From assembly GCA_037179515.1 (NCBI GenBank), contig JAXCGZ010022643.1, positions 235,001 to 299,000 on the forward strand: 64,000 nt of DNA. Direction: 5' to 3'. Below the pieces are notes generated by a model. The model was given only the letters and a program-made list of their open reading frames with translations, was not told the origin of the DNA and ran no database searches. Below, in pieces: positions 10,431 to 64,000 of the stretch. Each line of letters opens with the position of its first letter. The stretch's first letter is position 1. This DNA comes from Halocaridina rubra (lineage: Eukaryota > Arthropoda > Malacostraca > Decapoda > Atyidae). The translations under genes were made by a program, and so were the position numbers.

Positions 10431-11400
10431 GAGTCTAATGGAATTACTGAGGACACTCCTATTCCTTCAGAGTGGCACAAGCTTGTTAATTTCTTAAATT
10501 CCTCACCTGTTATGAGTGAACATATCAGTAAAGAAACTAACAAGGATCCTACTATGTCTAAAGTATTCAAGTTTTGTGAACTTGGATGGCCTACATCTTC
10601 TACTGGTAACCCAAATCTTACACCTCATGTTCGAAGAAAGAATGAACTCTCCTTACAGAATGGCTGTATTCTTTGGGGTTCTCGTGTTGTTGCACTTCCT
10701 AAACTCGGATCTAGAATCATGAGTGAGCTACACTCATCTCATGCGGGTTCTTCTCGTATGAAAGAACTTGCTAGAAGCTACCTATGGTGGCCCGATATTG
10801 ATAAGGATGTGGAAGAATTGTGCAACTCTTGCCCTGATTGTTTTTCGCATAGAGCGAATCCTCCTAAAGCAGAACTTCATCTATGGGAGCGGCCTACTCG
10901 CCCATGGCACTCCATTCATGTAGATTACGCAGGCCCTGTTGATGGTCGCAATTCCTTGATAATTGTTGATGCTCATTCTAAATTGATAGATATCTATCAC
11001 ACTAAAGGTACTACTTCTAGTGAAACTATCAGTTGCCTACAACATTCATTTGCACAATTTGGATTGCCTATTTCTATAGTTTCAGGTAATGGACCCAGTT
11101 TTACTTTGTTGGAGCTCCAGGACACTATTCAGTGCCGTGGTCTCAGGCATATCACGATAGCTGTTTATAAACCAAGTACTAATGGACTCGCTGATGGTTC
11201 AAACTTTTAAGCGATCACTTGACAAATCGTCTTCTGCTGACATTCAATTGGTTATTGACAAGTTTGTGTTGAACTATCATCTAACACCTCATTCTACTAC
11301 TGGTGTTTTACCAGCTGAACTCATGTTTGGTCATCGTCTACATTCTCGTTTAGATTTGTTGTGGCCTGGTGAGAGCGTTTCTGCTAAAGTCCACTAGCGT
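10400..11400 (+). pseudogene. pol: gypsy integrase
   Basis: The zinc-binding head is ELHSSHAG followed by CNSCPDC (about 10725-10840). The core has HVDYAGPVDGRNSLIIVDAHSK with the first catalytic Asp. The second Asp should stand in VSDNGP but reads VSGNGP (codon 11085-11087). The distal part (ITIAVYKPSTNGLA) is frameshifted at about 11200 and continues MVQTFKRSLDK and LMFGHRLHSRLDL to a TAG at 11396. Confidence 0.85.
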
Positions 11401-11499
11401 CAGCAAGCTTAAAAGTAATTATACTCTAAGGGACCTAGGAAGGTCCAACTCTCTCCAGACTCCACTGTAATAATTTGAAACTATGCTAATCGAAGTTCT

Positions 11500-11820
11500 T
11501 AGTGGATTCCATCTGTTGTCAAAGAGCAAACTGGTCTCCTATCCTATAGATATTCTTTACCCTCGGGTGTAGTTAAGAGGCACCAGGACCAGATTATTCC
11601 AAGGAATCAGCTTCCACCTGAAACCAATGCTGAAGTTATTGTCCTTACAATTCCCCATTCTCCTAAGCCTCCAACTATTAGTGTTGACATTCCTGCAGGT
11701 CCATCGGATACTGCCCTTGAAAGCCTGGGTAATGCTCCTGTAAAAACAATTCCCAAGTTGCAAGGTAGTCCAAGTAGATCTTCCCGTGTTAGGAGACCGG
11801 TGGACAGGTTAAACCTATAA
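11500..11820 (+). pseudogene. Pol C-terminal tail
   Basis: Past the integrase core the frame gives QLPPETNAE, VDIPAGPSDTA and SRVRRPVDRLNL before TAA at 11818-11820. A basic RR-P-DRLNL end is typical of Mag-type pol. Confidence 0.6.
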
Positions 11821-11835
11821 TTCTATTTCTAAATT

Positions 11836-11854
11836 GGGGGGGAAGGGGAGGGAG
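11836..11854 (+). other. Polypurine tract
   Basis: GGGGGGGAAGGGGAGGGAG follows the pol stop and precedes the 3' LTR, the expected place for plus-strand priming. Confidence 0.75.
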
Positions 11855-11863
11855 TTTGTATCT

Positions 11864-12431
<568 letters not shown>

Positions 12432-12667
12432 AAATATAAATTATTACTGAACTATTTCTATTGACGTCCGAATGAAATCCTACATGTAAAAAGAAGAAGA
12501 GTAAGAACCATTGTACGAGTGACAGCTGTTGCCTGGCAGAAGACCTAGAAGTGCCTGTGTCGTTCTCTAGCCTCTATACCTCCTAATATCACCATGTAGT
12601 ACCTCTATTCCTCATATTTCCTAATCCCACTCTTATTTCTGTCTACGTTGATCCCTAGTTAGTCACT

Positions 12668-12865
12668 GGCTAATACAGTGGCAACGCGCTGACTTCGCAT
12701 TCACGAGGTCGAAAGATCGGTTCCCGTCCAAGACCGAGAGTTTAAGCTGTTTACTGGCAGGAACTGCTGTGGTTGGACACCTAAGTGGGGGGTTGGGGCT
12801 TGCCCTGGCTGACGAGTACCCATTGTATTGAAGTGGAAGTAAAGTTTGTTTTTTGTTTGTTCTCC
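12668..12865 (+). mobile_element. SINE-A, intact copy in the 3' LTR
   Basis: GGCTAATACAGTGGCAACG and GATCGGTTCCCGTCC form the tRNA-like head, with body GTTTAAGCTGTTTACTGG and GGGGTTGGGGCTTGCCCTGG and a T/G-rich end near 12850. It shows the unbroken sequence where the split copy (2343-2416 plus 8958 on) was interrupted. Confidence 0.78.
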
Positions 12866-13019
12866 TTGAGTAACTATTGAACTGGTGATGTAAACAAATG
12901 GCCAACCTTCGATAAGCACTGGTAAGCATATTTCCTATTTCCTCTTTTGGCTACCTACTATTATATTACTTGTAATACTATTATATTATGTTTTGTACCT
13001 TAAGCTAAAGGGTACAATA

Positions 13020-15172
13020 TGTCCTATGTTCTTTCCATCTCTTATTGATAACTTGGGAATTAAGAGGAGTTGTTAAAGGAACGGGACAAAGCATTAGCCA
13101 TTTGAATTTCCCCACAAGGCCTTTACTTATGTGTGTGGAATAGTTTTTAAAATTCCATTTCAATTATATCCAGAATTAACTGGATATGAACTAAATCCCT
13201 TATATTTGAAATGATGCCAGGGATTACATGGGTGTGTTTTGTAATTTGTTTTTCAAGTTTCTTTGTCATTCTCTAGCTGAAATTATCAACATTAGTGTTG
13301 TTTTAGTAATTATTTAATTTCCTTTTGCTTGTATAATATAAATTTCAAATTAATGATGAGAATAGAAACATTATTAAAGTTGTAATATTTATTACCTAGA
13401 GTTACACAGTGTAAAAAGTCTACTGAATATTCGATGCTTCTAATGCATAGCAATCACTGGCTTTCACAAGGGCTAATTATAAACTCAAAACAGGGGGTTT
13501 ATACATTGGCCTTGGAAAACCGAAGGTGGTCAAAAGTCATCATTAATGCTAGAAGGGTCACAAATTTCACAGCTGTCATGAATGAGTTTGTACATTATCA
13601 AGGTATAATTATGTTTTGATTTCATTTTTCATTTTATTATTGCACACTTACCAGAATATATAGATGTCTTTATAGACTAGCTTATGTAATGAAAAGGCAT
13701 GTAAGGGACATTATATGTCATTCAAAATACCATGCACCTCAGTGAAAAGCATATGCATGTCGCTGATCAAAGTAACTTTTCAAGCTTTACCATGTATTAT
13801 AAGTGACTTAGAAATAGAAGAGGAGCAAGAAAAATGGGGGACGAATATAGGAGGTGTGATCTGAAACGTCTAAGTGAAAATCTTAAATAAAGAAATAGGA
13901 ACATCAAACATTTATCAAAAGTATAGAAAATGAGCAAAACCCATTTCTAATACAGTAATAAGTAAAGCCGGAACACGGTAGCACAATGCATTGGGACGCG
14001 ACTAGAAACTATAACTGGTCATATAGCTAATATGAATTGAAACCAGAACTCTTCTGCAAATATGACATTTGATTTCAAGATATATATGAACAGATATCAA
14101 AACTCTGATGACTGACAACTATCCAACATACAGATGTCATCACAATATCGACTGAAAATATTAATATTGTTAAAATACTCTACATAACTAAGTAAAACTT
14201 TGTACAGAGAAGCTGTGGCAAGGAATGTAATGTACTTGTTTGAAGACATTCAGTAAACTATGAAACAGACTGTGGGGGCCGTCTGTGTCAAAGATTTACA
14301 AATCTATTAGATATCTAGTATTACCTAATACTTTTTTGTATCTTCATACACGTTAGCAACTTTTACACTCCAGTTACCAGCTAATCTGCGAACTAGGCTG
14401 TCATTTATACTTTTCTTTCTTTAATTTGTCCGTTACGGTTTCAATAATGGTTGATTATTACTTAAAACATATGTTAGTATAAACTATAATTTACTTTTAA
14501 CTTGTCTGTATTGCTTTTCACAGTTGTGCAAACTAAGCCTAAATATCGATAAAGTTAATGAAGTAAGAATCCAATGAAGTAATCTAGGCACACTGAAATC
14601 CAAGCTTGAGAGACTAGAATCAATGAAAATCTCTCAAAGTTTCAGATCAACCTCATTTATCTTCCCATTTTTAATTTTATATAAATATGAGACGGTTCAC
14701 AGAAACTTAAATATCTAGTACAATCTGTATACAAAACAACAAGAAACAAACTCCTTTATACAAGCGATTCTAAAGTAGTTTAACCTGCTTGCAAGAGTCA
14801 ACAGAAACTGCTCAATTACAGCAAGCAGGATGCTATCACATGCCTGGCACCATCGTTTATTAATATAATATATATTTACACAAGGGCATTCAGTATAATA
14901 TATTAAGTTACCAAAAGTACAAGTTAAAATGCCGCTAGAAACACAAACTTCAATATGTTTGAAGCTAAATTATATGGTACGTCTTGTCTGCTAATTAAAT
15001 AAACTCGGTTGCAAATTATCAAAGTAATATATAAACATCACTGTATATAAATGTCTGCACCTTAGACATAATGGTTTTAGCAATTAGCATTTAAATTTTT
15101 TTTTAATTCTGTTATGGAATTAAACATTATGCTGTAAGTGCAAATATTCTTGAAAAAAAAAATATTAATAAC

Positions 15173-15236
<64 letters not shown>

Positions 15237-15353
15237 TAGCAGTAGCCAGAGCTCTTTAAAGATTGAATTAATTAAAAAAGAAGTCTTTTGCATAAGAATG
15301 AAATAAAATGCAGTTTCATTAATATAATGCAATGATACGCCAAATTATGCTGC
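13020..15353 (-). other. RyR: RyR 3' flank and probable 3' UTR
   Basis: This is AT-rich DNA without a convincing gene. It lies downstream of the RyR stop in gene sense. Several AATAAA hexamers occur on the minus strand (for example 14856-14861 and 13388-13393), any of which could serve polyadenylation; which one is used cannot be told. An (AAT)n array sits at 15173-15236. Confidence 0.4.
15173..15236. repeat. (AAT)n microsatellite
   Basis: About 64 bp of AAT repeats about 120 bp beyond the RyR stop codon, so probably transcribed in its 3' UTR. Confidence 0.95.
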
Positions 15354-57548
<42,195 letters not shown>

Positions 57549-58470
57549 CTTGAATTATGAAAAATAATAATAATGAAGCTAAAATACTGAAATCTGAGAA
57601 CTTAATAAGAAAGTAAATTTATCTGCTATTAAACTACCATCCTAGTGCATAAATACAATCCAAAATATTATCACGTTCTAGTTATTTGGTTATTTCTGTA
57701 CATTTTTCCCTTCTCTTTCTCATTTAAGGTGATGGTGCGAATATTTTTATTGTAATAGAAGTCTAAGGACCTGAGGATACTGTTCCCCCATATTTTTTAT
57801 TATGTACCCAATGAACTTGCCAAGATGAAAGGTGCAAATACATGAGGGATGCTTCTACCTCTGATTATCCTTCAGTGGATCTGGTAAAGCAAAGCTATAC
57901 AAATCACATTGAAGAGATGCACTCAGGACCTATTGGGTGGGAGCCATGTGCCATATTCATTAAGTTACTTAAATTACTGGGAGACTTTATATGATCACTA
58001 GAAAAGCTTCCTATGACCCCTTATATAGAGTAACAGAAATTTGCATATACTTCTTGAATTAATACTATTTATATTAGCTAATACATATGAAAATGTGTTT
58101 GTGCTCATGAAAGAGGAAGTAAATATTTCATATACCACAATAACACAATTTTATCACTATATATTCTATTGTTCATTCTATCTTTTTTTTTCTTACATTG
58201 TTTTTTCTCCCATTCTACTGGTACAAGGACAAGAATACCACTCTCATTTCCCATTACACTGTAAAATCATCTAAACAGGGTAGAGAATAGGGACTATGAA
58301 TCACTTCATTATTATTTTCCACCAACACTCCAGACATATCTTAATATGCCTGTGCTTTAGCTCAACCAATCTCCTTGTTGTGTTCCATGCTAAGAGTTGT
58401 TTTACAGAGAAGTTATGACCTTAAAAAATTACCCATCCAAAGACTTATGAATCTGGCTTGTTAAAAAAAT
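57549..58470. other. RyR intron 5' of w1
   Basis: No further RyR exon or element recognised. Confidence 0.5.
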
Positions 58471-58780
58471 TTTACTCACCAGAATAAGCTGTCGAGACCC
58501 ACCATAACCACCCCAGATAGTCCAACTCAACTCCAATACACCAGTAGGTTATTACATTTAAAATTAACCAGGAAGTCCAGGTGCTCCAGTCTACTACTAT
58601 ATATGTCGCTTCCTTAGCTCAAGTCTTAGCTGTTCATTAAAGTTTACTCACCAGCACAAGTTGCCTAGATCCACCAATACCCAACTCCAGGTAATCCAAC
58701 CTGACTCCAATACACCTGCAGGTTATTATGTCTAAAATTAACTTCAGTCTACTTAACAGTCGCTTCCTTAGCTCTAGTCT
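58471..58780. repeat. 172-bp tandem duplication, possibly LTR-derived
   Basis: TTTACTCACCAG starts at 58471 and 58643. Both units share CTCCAATACACC-G-AGGTTATTA and CGCTTCCTTAGCTC-AGTCTTA. It lies beside a copia-like RNase H end, so it may be part of that element's LTR (inference). Confidence 0.75.
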
Positions 58781-59025
58781 TAACTGCATCTCTCAGTCCT
58801 CTGACCACTCTCTCAGCCCAGCTGACCCACGTAAACATACCATCGTGACATCATTCATAAATATGGTGGCAGTCGTGACCTCATTATCAAACATAATAGC
58901 TTACACAAACTAACACCCTCGTTCTTCCTCTTTTTTTTTTAATGAGTGTCCTATGTATTCCTTTACATAGTCTATTCCCCGATGGTCCACATATAAGTGC
59001 TGTATGTGATATCCTTTGCTTTAAT

Positions 59026-59226
59026 TTAATCCTTGCTGATGGCAGCATGGAGTTGCTCTGGTGAAGCCTCCTTCTTAGTGAGGTAATCAGCCAGCTGTCC
59101 CGATGAATCCACCGGAGCCACTTCAGCATCCTCTCCACGCTCCAACATCTCACATAGTACTGCGATATCGATCCTTAATATTCTATCATCCACACTCATA
59201 CTTGAATGCAAGGAATACACCAGGCT
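59026..59226 (-). pseudogene. Copia-like RNase H C-terminal fragment
   Basis: The minus frame reads LVYSLHSSMSVDDRILRIDI, AVLCEMLERGEDAEVAPVDS and GQLADYLTKKEASPEQLHAA before a stop. The RIDI, then QLADxLTKxxAS pattern is that closing Ty1/copia-type pol proteins. The rest of the element is absent or beyond recognition. Confidence 0.55.
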
Positions 59227-61007
59227 CTTTTTTTTTTTTTAAGAGAGTGACACCGGGACAGGCAGAAACTGCCCTCATCAATATAGGCCCGGCCACAAGA
59301 AAATACCAAGACGAAGGAAAAGAAAAAGGTTAAGGGCAGCGCAGAGATGAGGTAATGTTGCACAAAGGATAACGACAGACAGAAAAAAAACAGTCAAAGT
59401 ACAGAGGACCCAGATATATGGAGGACTAGGCTATGAGATGACGATAGATCTGCTTTTTGAAGGATGAGAGGTCATAAGAATTAGGAAAGACAGAAGGAGG
59501 AAGAGAGTTCCAGAGTCTGGAGGTACATGGGAAGAAGCAGTCTCTGCACCGACCAATCCACGAGCTACAAATCTCCACACAGTACCTATGAGATGAGGCC
59601 ACTTGGCGAGTGTTACGCGGCCTCGGCAGTGGAGGAGGGATGCAACTCGCCAACTCATCAGAGCAGCGATGGAAGTAGTAGCGATAGAAAAGCGAAAGGG
59701 AAGATACCTTACGGCGAAGCGAGAGAGAATCCAGGTTAGAAGTAAGAGAAGGATCATTAATGAGTCTGACTGCCTTAGATTCAACCCTATCAAGAAGATA
59801 AGTAAAGAAAGAAGCACCCCAGATGTGGGAGCAGTATTCTAAGCAGGGGCGGATAAGACCTTTGTAAATTTTAAGTAACTGCAATGAGGAAAAGTAATGA
59901 CGAAAACGAAACAAAACCCCCAATTTTTTGGATGAAGATTTAGAAATTTGGATTATGTGATTCCTCCAAGACAAGTTAGAGGCTATATGGATTCCTAATA
60001 TGTTGAAAAAGTTCAGAGGGTAAATTTCATTAGTTTTGAAGACAATAGGGTTATCAGGAGGAGAAGAAGATAAAGAGATAGCCAGAAACTGTGTCTTGGA
60101 GGCATTGAATTTAACTAAATATTGAGTGCCCCATTCAGATACTCTCTGCAAATCGGAGTTAAGAGTAGAAGAAAGAGTGATACGAGATTGATTACGAGTA
60201 GCAGATGAAGGTTGTGAAGAAAAGGCAGAGGAAAAGTGAAGGGTAGAATCATCAGCAAAGGCATGAAGAAGAGAGGATGATGGGGATTGTAGAAGATCAT
60301 TGATGAAGAGAGGGAAGAGAGTAGGTGAAAGAACAGAGCCCTGTGGAACATCACTGGTAACAGAGAAAGGGCTAGATGTCGCAACATCAACAACTACAGA
60401 TATAGAACGGTCAGTAAGAAAACTGGAAATCAGAGAACAGAAAGAAGGGGGTAAAGCCATAGGCAGGGAGTTTGGCCAACAGAGCCTTGTGCCAGACTCT
60501 GTCAAAAGCCTTAAAGATATCAAGGGCGACGACAAAGGATTCCCCATAGTTCCTCAGAGAAGATGACCATACATGAATAAGATAGGACAGGAGATCACCA
60601 GTGGATCTTGCCTTGCGGAAGCCGTATTGGTGATCGGAGATAAGTGAGTTGGATTCAAGGCGTTTCAAGAAGTGAGCATTGAGCAAAGTTTTGAATACTT
60701 TAGCAATAGAGGAGGTTAGGGCAATAGGTCGGTAGTTAGAAGGAATAGAGTGGTCACCCTTCTTAAGAACAGGTTGAACTAGAGCATGCTTCCAAGATGA
60801 AGGATAGATACTGGTTGACAAAATGAGGCGAAAAAGATGACAAAGCACGGGAGCCAGTTCATCTGCAAACTCCTTAAGGAACCTTGCAGGGATACCATTG
60901 GGATCAGATGCCTTGTTCGTCTTTAGCGAGCGAAGAACCTTATGAACTTTGCGTGAAGAAAGGATAAGGGAGGGCATAGGGTTTGAGAGGGGAAAAGACT
61001 GAGGAAC
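59227..61007 (-). mobile_element. LINE-2x copy, minus strand, 5'-truncated
   Basis: The 3' end with an A-run is at 59227-59240. Going upstream come the C-terminal SLRRKVSSLSLFYRYYFHRC, the RT catalytic FADDSTLHFSSAF and DVPQGSVLSPTLF in a 373-codon frame (59426-60547), and, one frameshift away, a 188-codon frame (60411-60977) with PSLILSSRKVHKVLRSLKTN and FRKARSTGDLLSYL. It is cut at about 61007 by LINE-3x sequence. Confidence 0.87.
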
Positions 61008-61889
61008 AGGTACTTACCTAATTGTGTTTACGGGAAAGAGCCCAAAGCTCGTATCTTCCCGTCTCCTGATCGGTTCCATTTTATACTTAGTGATACTTAT
61101 CATACCTGTCCTTAAAACTATGGATTGAGATAGCATTAACTACCTCCTCGCTTAGCCAATTCCAATTATCAACTACTCTTACACTGAAATACTATTTCCT
61201 TACATCCTGCAAAGAAGTTTTCTTACGAAGCTTCAAACTATGACCTCTAGTTCTAGAGCCTGCCATATCAAAATATCGATCCTTATCCACTCTATCATAA
61301 CCATGAAGGAATTTAAAGACTGTCACCATATCCCCCCTCAATCTTCTAGCTTCGAGTGATGGTAAGTCTAATTCCCTCAGCCTCTCATCATAACTGAGAT
61401 TGCGTATTTCTGGCACCAGTGTCGTGGCATGTCTTTGAACTTTTTTAAGCCTAGCTATGTGCTTTTTCAAGTGTGGATTCCAAAAGGGGGCTGCATATTC
61501 GAGTTTTGGCCTCACATAGGTTACATAAATATTTCTGAACATTTCCTTGTCCATGTGCCTGAAGGCTACCCTTACATTTGATAAGAATGCATATGCTGCC
61601 CTTACAATGCCATTTATATGTATTTCTGGAGACAAATCTGCCAGTATGTTTACTCCTAGATCTCTCTCATTTTCTGTCTCTTGAAGTTGTACTCCAGCCA
61701 CCGAGTAGTCAAGCTTGGGCCTTCTTGCACTTGTACCCATTCTCATTACCTTACATTTTGAAGTATTGAATTTCATTATACACTTTTCTGACCACTCATG
61801 CAGATTATTTAGATCCTCCTGAACTTCTCTACCATTGTTCTCGTTTTTTACTTTCTTCACAATCTTTGCATCATCTGCAAACATATTCC
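61008..61889 (-). mobile_element. LINE-3x copy, minus strand, 5'-truncated
   Basis: It matches 28505-29375 closely, from the catalytic MFADDAKIV to the 3' end ACACAATTAGGTAAGTA. A TAG at DVRK replaces Tyr of the 27.8 kb copy. It is truncated at about 61889, so only the palm end, thumb and tail remain. Confidence 0.88.
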
Positions 61890-64000
61890 TCCCTAACCTC
61901 CTCCTCCTATCTGAAACCCAGTTGTCTATACATGCTTCCACTGACCCTTTCCAAGTCTCCCACTATAATCTGTATACTCGTTTTTGTTCCAAAGGTGGGG
62001 TCTGTGCTTACTGCAACATTAACACTCGTACTGTGAGGCTCATGGACCTTGAATCTCTTGACTTTGATGTTCTCTGGCTAAAAGTCTATCTCTCCACTAC
62101 CACTATCATTCTTTGCTTCTGCTACTGTTCTCCAAACTCCACCGAGTTTGTGTCTTTCTTTGAATATCTTTCTCGTGCCATGAGTCCTTGCTATCTTCTC
62201 ACCCACATGCCGAAGTTCTCTACATTGGAGACTTCAATGTACACCACAGTGAGTGGCTTCATTCTTCTCACACTGATGTGGGAGGAAGCGAGGCTCTTGC
62301 TTTCTCCATTACTCACGATCTGGAGCAAATTATCAAACATCCTACTCGTGTTCCTGATCGTCACGAACATGCTGCTAACACTCTTGACCTTTTTTTTTAC
62401 TTCTAACCCTTCAAACTACTCTTATTCCGTGCTTTCCCCTCTTGGTAAATCTGACCACTCTATGATCTCTGTCTCTTCCAATTTTCCTCCCCCACCACCA
62501 ATCCACACACACAAACTCAACGCCGCCTTTGGCACTTCGAGCGACCTCAATATGAAAATTTGCGTAACTTTCTCTTTGACTTTCCATGGAATGACTACTG
62601 CTTTCGGTCCCGCAACCCTGATCGGGTAGCTGTAAAAGTTGCCGAGATCGTGACCGCAGGAATGGAGGCGTACATCCCCTCTTCTACAAAAACTTTCTCT
62701 CCCCCTAAACCTTGGTTTGACCGTGCCTGCTCCATGGCTATCCAGGCTAGGAATCAGGCTCACCGATCTTACCAAGCCTCTCCTTCCGGTTTAACTCGCT
62801 CTGCTTTTATTATAGCTAGGAATCGCTGTACAGCTCAGATTCGAAGGTCTTAGGCTTCCTTTATAAGAAGGAAAGTTGATGACCTTAACTCCTCTCCCAC
62901 TGACAAATGCTTCTGGTCCTTAGCCAAAAACCTCTCCAAAAACTTCTGTAACTCAAGCTTTCCCCCTCTCATTCATTCTGATGGTTCTATAGCTTGCTCT
63001 CCCACTGACAAAGCCACTCTCTTTGGCTCTCATTTTTCTGCCAACTCTTCTATCAACGATTCCAGCGCACCTGTTCCTCAGTCTTTTCCCCTCTCTAACC
63101 CTATGCCCTCCCTTATCCTTTCTTCACGCAAAGTTCATAAGGTTCTTCACTCACTAAAGACAAACAAGGCATCTGGTCCCGATGGTATCCCTGCAAGGTT
63201 CCTTAAGGAGTTTGCAGATGAACTGGCTGCCGCGCTTTGCCGTCTTTTTCACCTCATTCTGTCAACCAGTATCTATCCTTCATCTTGGAAGCATGCTCTA
63301 GTTCAACCTGTTCCCAAGAAGGGTGACCGCTCTATTCCTTCTAACTACCGACCTATTGCTCTAACCTCCTCTATTGCTAAAGTTTTTGAAACTTTGCTCA
63401 ATGCTCACTTCTTGAAACGCCTTGAATCTAACTCACTTATCTCCGATCACCAGTACGGCTTCCGCAAGGCAAGATCCACTGGTGATCTCCTGTCCTATCT
63501 TACTCATGTATTGTCATCTTCTCTGAGGAACTATGGGGAATCCTTTGTTGTCGCCCTTGATATCTCTAAGGCTTTTGACAGAGTCTGGCACAAGGCTCTG
63601 TTGGCCAAACTCCCTGCCTATGGCTTTACCCCTTCTTTTTGTTCTCTGATTTCCAGTTTTCTTACTGACCGTTCTATATCTGTAGTTGTTGATGGCGCGA
63701 CATCTAGCCCTTTCTCTGTGTCCAGTGGTGTTCCACAGGGCTCTGTTCTTTCACCTACTCTCTTCCTTCTCTTCATCAATGATCTTCTACAATCCCCATC
63801 TTCCTCTCTTCTTCATGCCTTTGCCGATGATTCTACCCTTCACTTTTCCTCTGCCTTTTCTTCTCAACCTTCATCTGTTACTCGTAATCAATCTCGTATC
63901 ACTCTTTCTTCTACTCTTAACTCCGATTTGCAGAGAGTATCTGAATGGGGCACTCAAAATTTAGTTAAATTCAATGCCTCCAAGACACAGTTTCTGGCTA
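61889..64000 (+). mobile_element. LINE-2x copy, plus strand, running off the window
   Basis: The endonuclease part has LLSETQLSIHASTDPFQVSH, then, frameshifted, VLYIGDFNVHHSEWLHSSHT and HPTRVPDRHEHAANTLDLF. After a TAG at 62851-62853 the frame is open to the window end (382 codons) with [74 protein letters not shown] and AFADDSTLHF. This is the best RT of the family here. Confidence 0.87.

Noticed and set aside
12668..12735. Second apparent tRNA gene
   Set aside because: Same reasoning: the head is joined to a repeated body also split at 2343 and 8958.
61578..61769. Plus-strand open frame of 63 codons, also at 28622-28813 minus
   Set aside because: Both are the same antisense shadow of LINE-3x RT.

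Overview
The window looks like animal nuclear DNA, most likely from an arthropod and by inference a decapod crustacean. It is intron-rich, holds very many (TA)n and (AAT)n microsatellites, and is crowded with LINEs, tRNA-derived SINEs, Ty3/gypsy remnants and pogo/Tigger-like pieces. The one host gene I recognise is the 3' half of a ryanodine receptor (RyR) on the minus strand. The arthropod call rests on its insect-like C-terminal domain; the narrower decapod call rests only on genome texture.

Region 1-13,020 is one degenerate Ty3/gypsy retrotransposon (Mag-like, tRNA-Ser primer site) used repeatedly as a landing pad. A LINE 3' fragment sits in gag. A SINE sits in the protease. A 6.5 kb RNase-H-bearing LINE sits inside that SINE, and another SINE sits inside ORF1 of that LINE. 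Two more SINEs and a LINE tail lie in the 3' LTR. Several of these insertions still show target-site duplications.

Region 15,354-57,548 is RyR. Nineteen exons with GT-AG borders and compatible phases read as one continuous 1,397-codon frame, from the second EF-hand through the acidic divergent region 1, six pore-domain helices, the GGGIGD filter and the zinc-binding C-terminal domain to a TGA stop. The unusual part is exon w8: 1,503 bp, 501 codons, phase 0 on both sides, extremely Ser/Thr/Pro-rich, inside divergent region 1. A second oddity is Ser in place of a near-invariant Gly of the S4-S5 linker.

RyR introns hold an inverted pair of LINE copies (21.0-26.7 kb), a LINE with an uninterrupted RT (27.8-29.4 kb), a LINE in RyR sense orientation (35.4-37.9 kb), a 90-bp coding-period minisatellite (41.0-41.4 kb), a TA-flanked composite with 175-bp tandem repeats and a broken gypsy RNase H-integrase (42.6-46.1 kb), and a deleted Tigger (about 53 kb).

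Region 57.6-64 kb, upstream of the first RyR exon present, is transposon debris: a copia-like RNase H end and two LINEs of one family in opposite orientation with a second LINE family between them. The earlier RyR exons must lie beyond the window.
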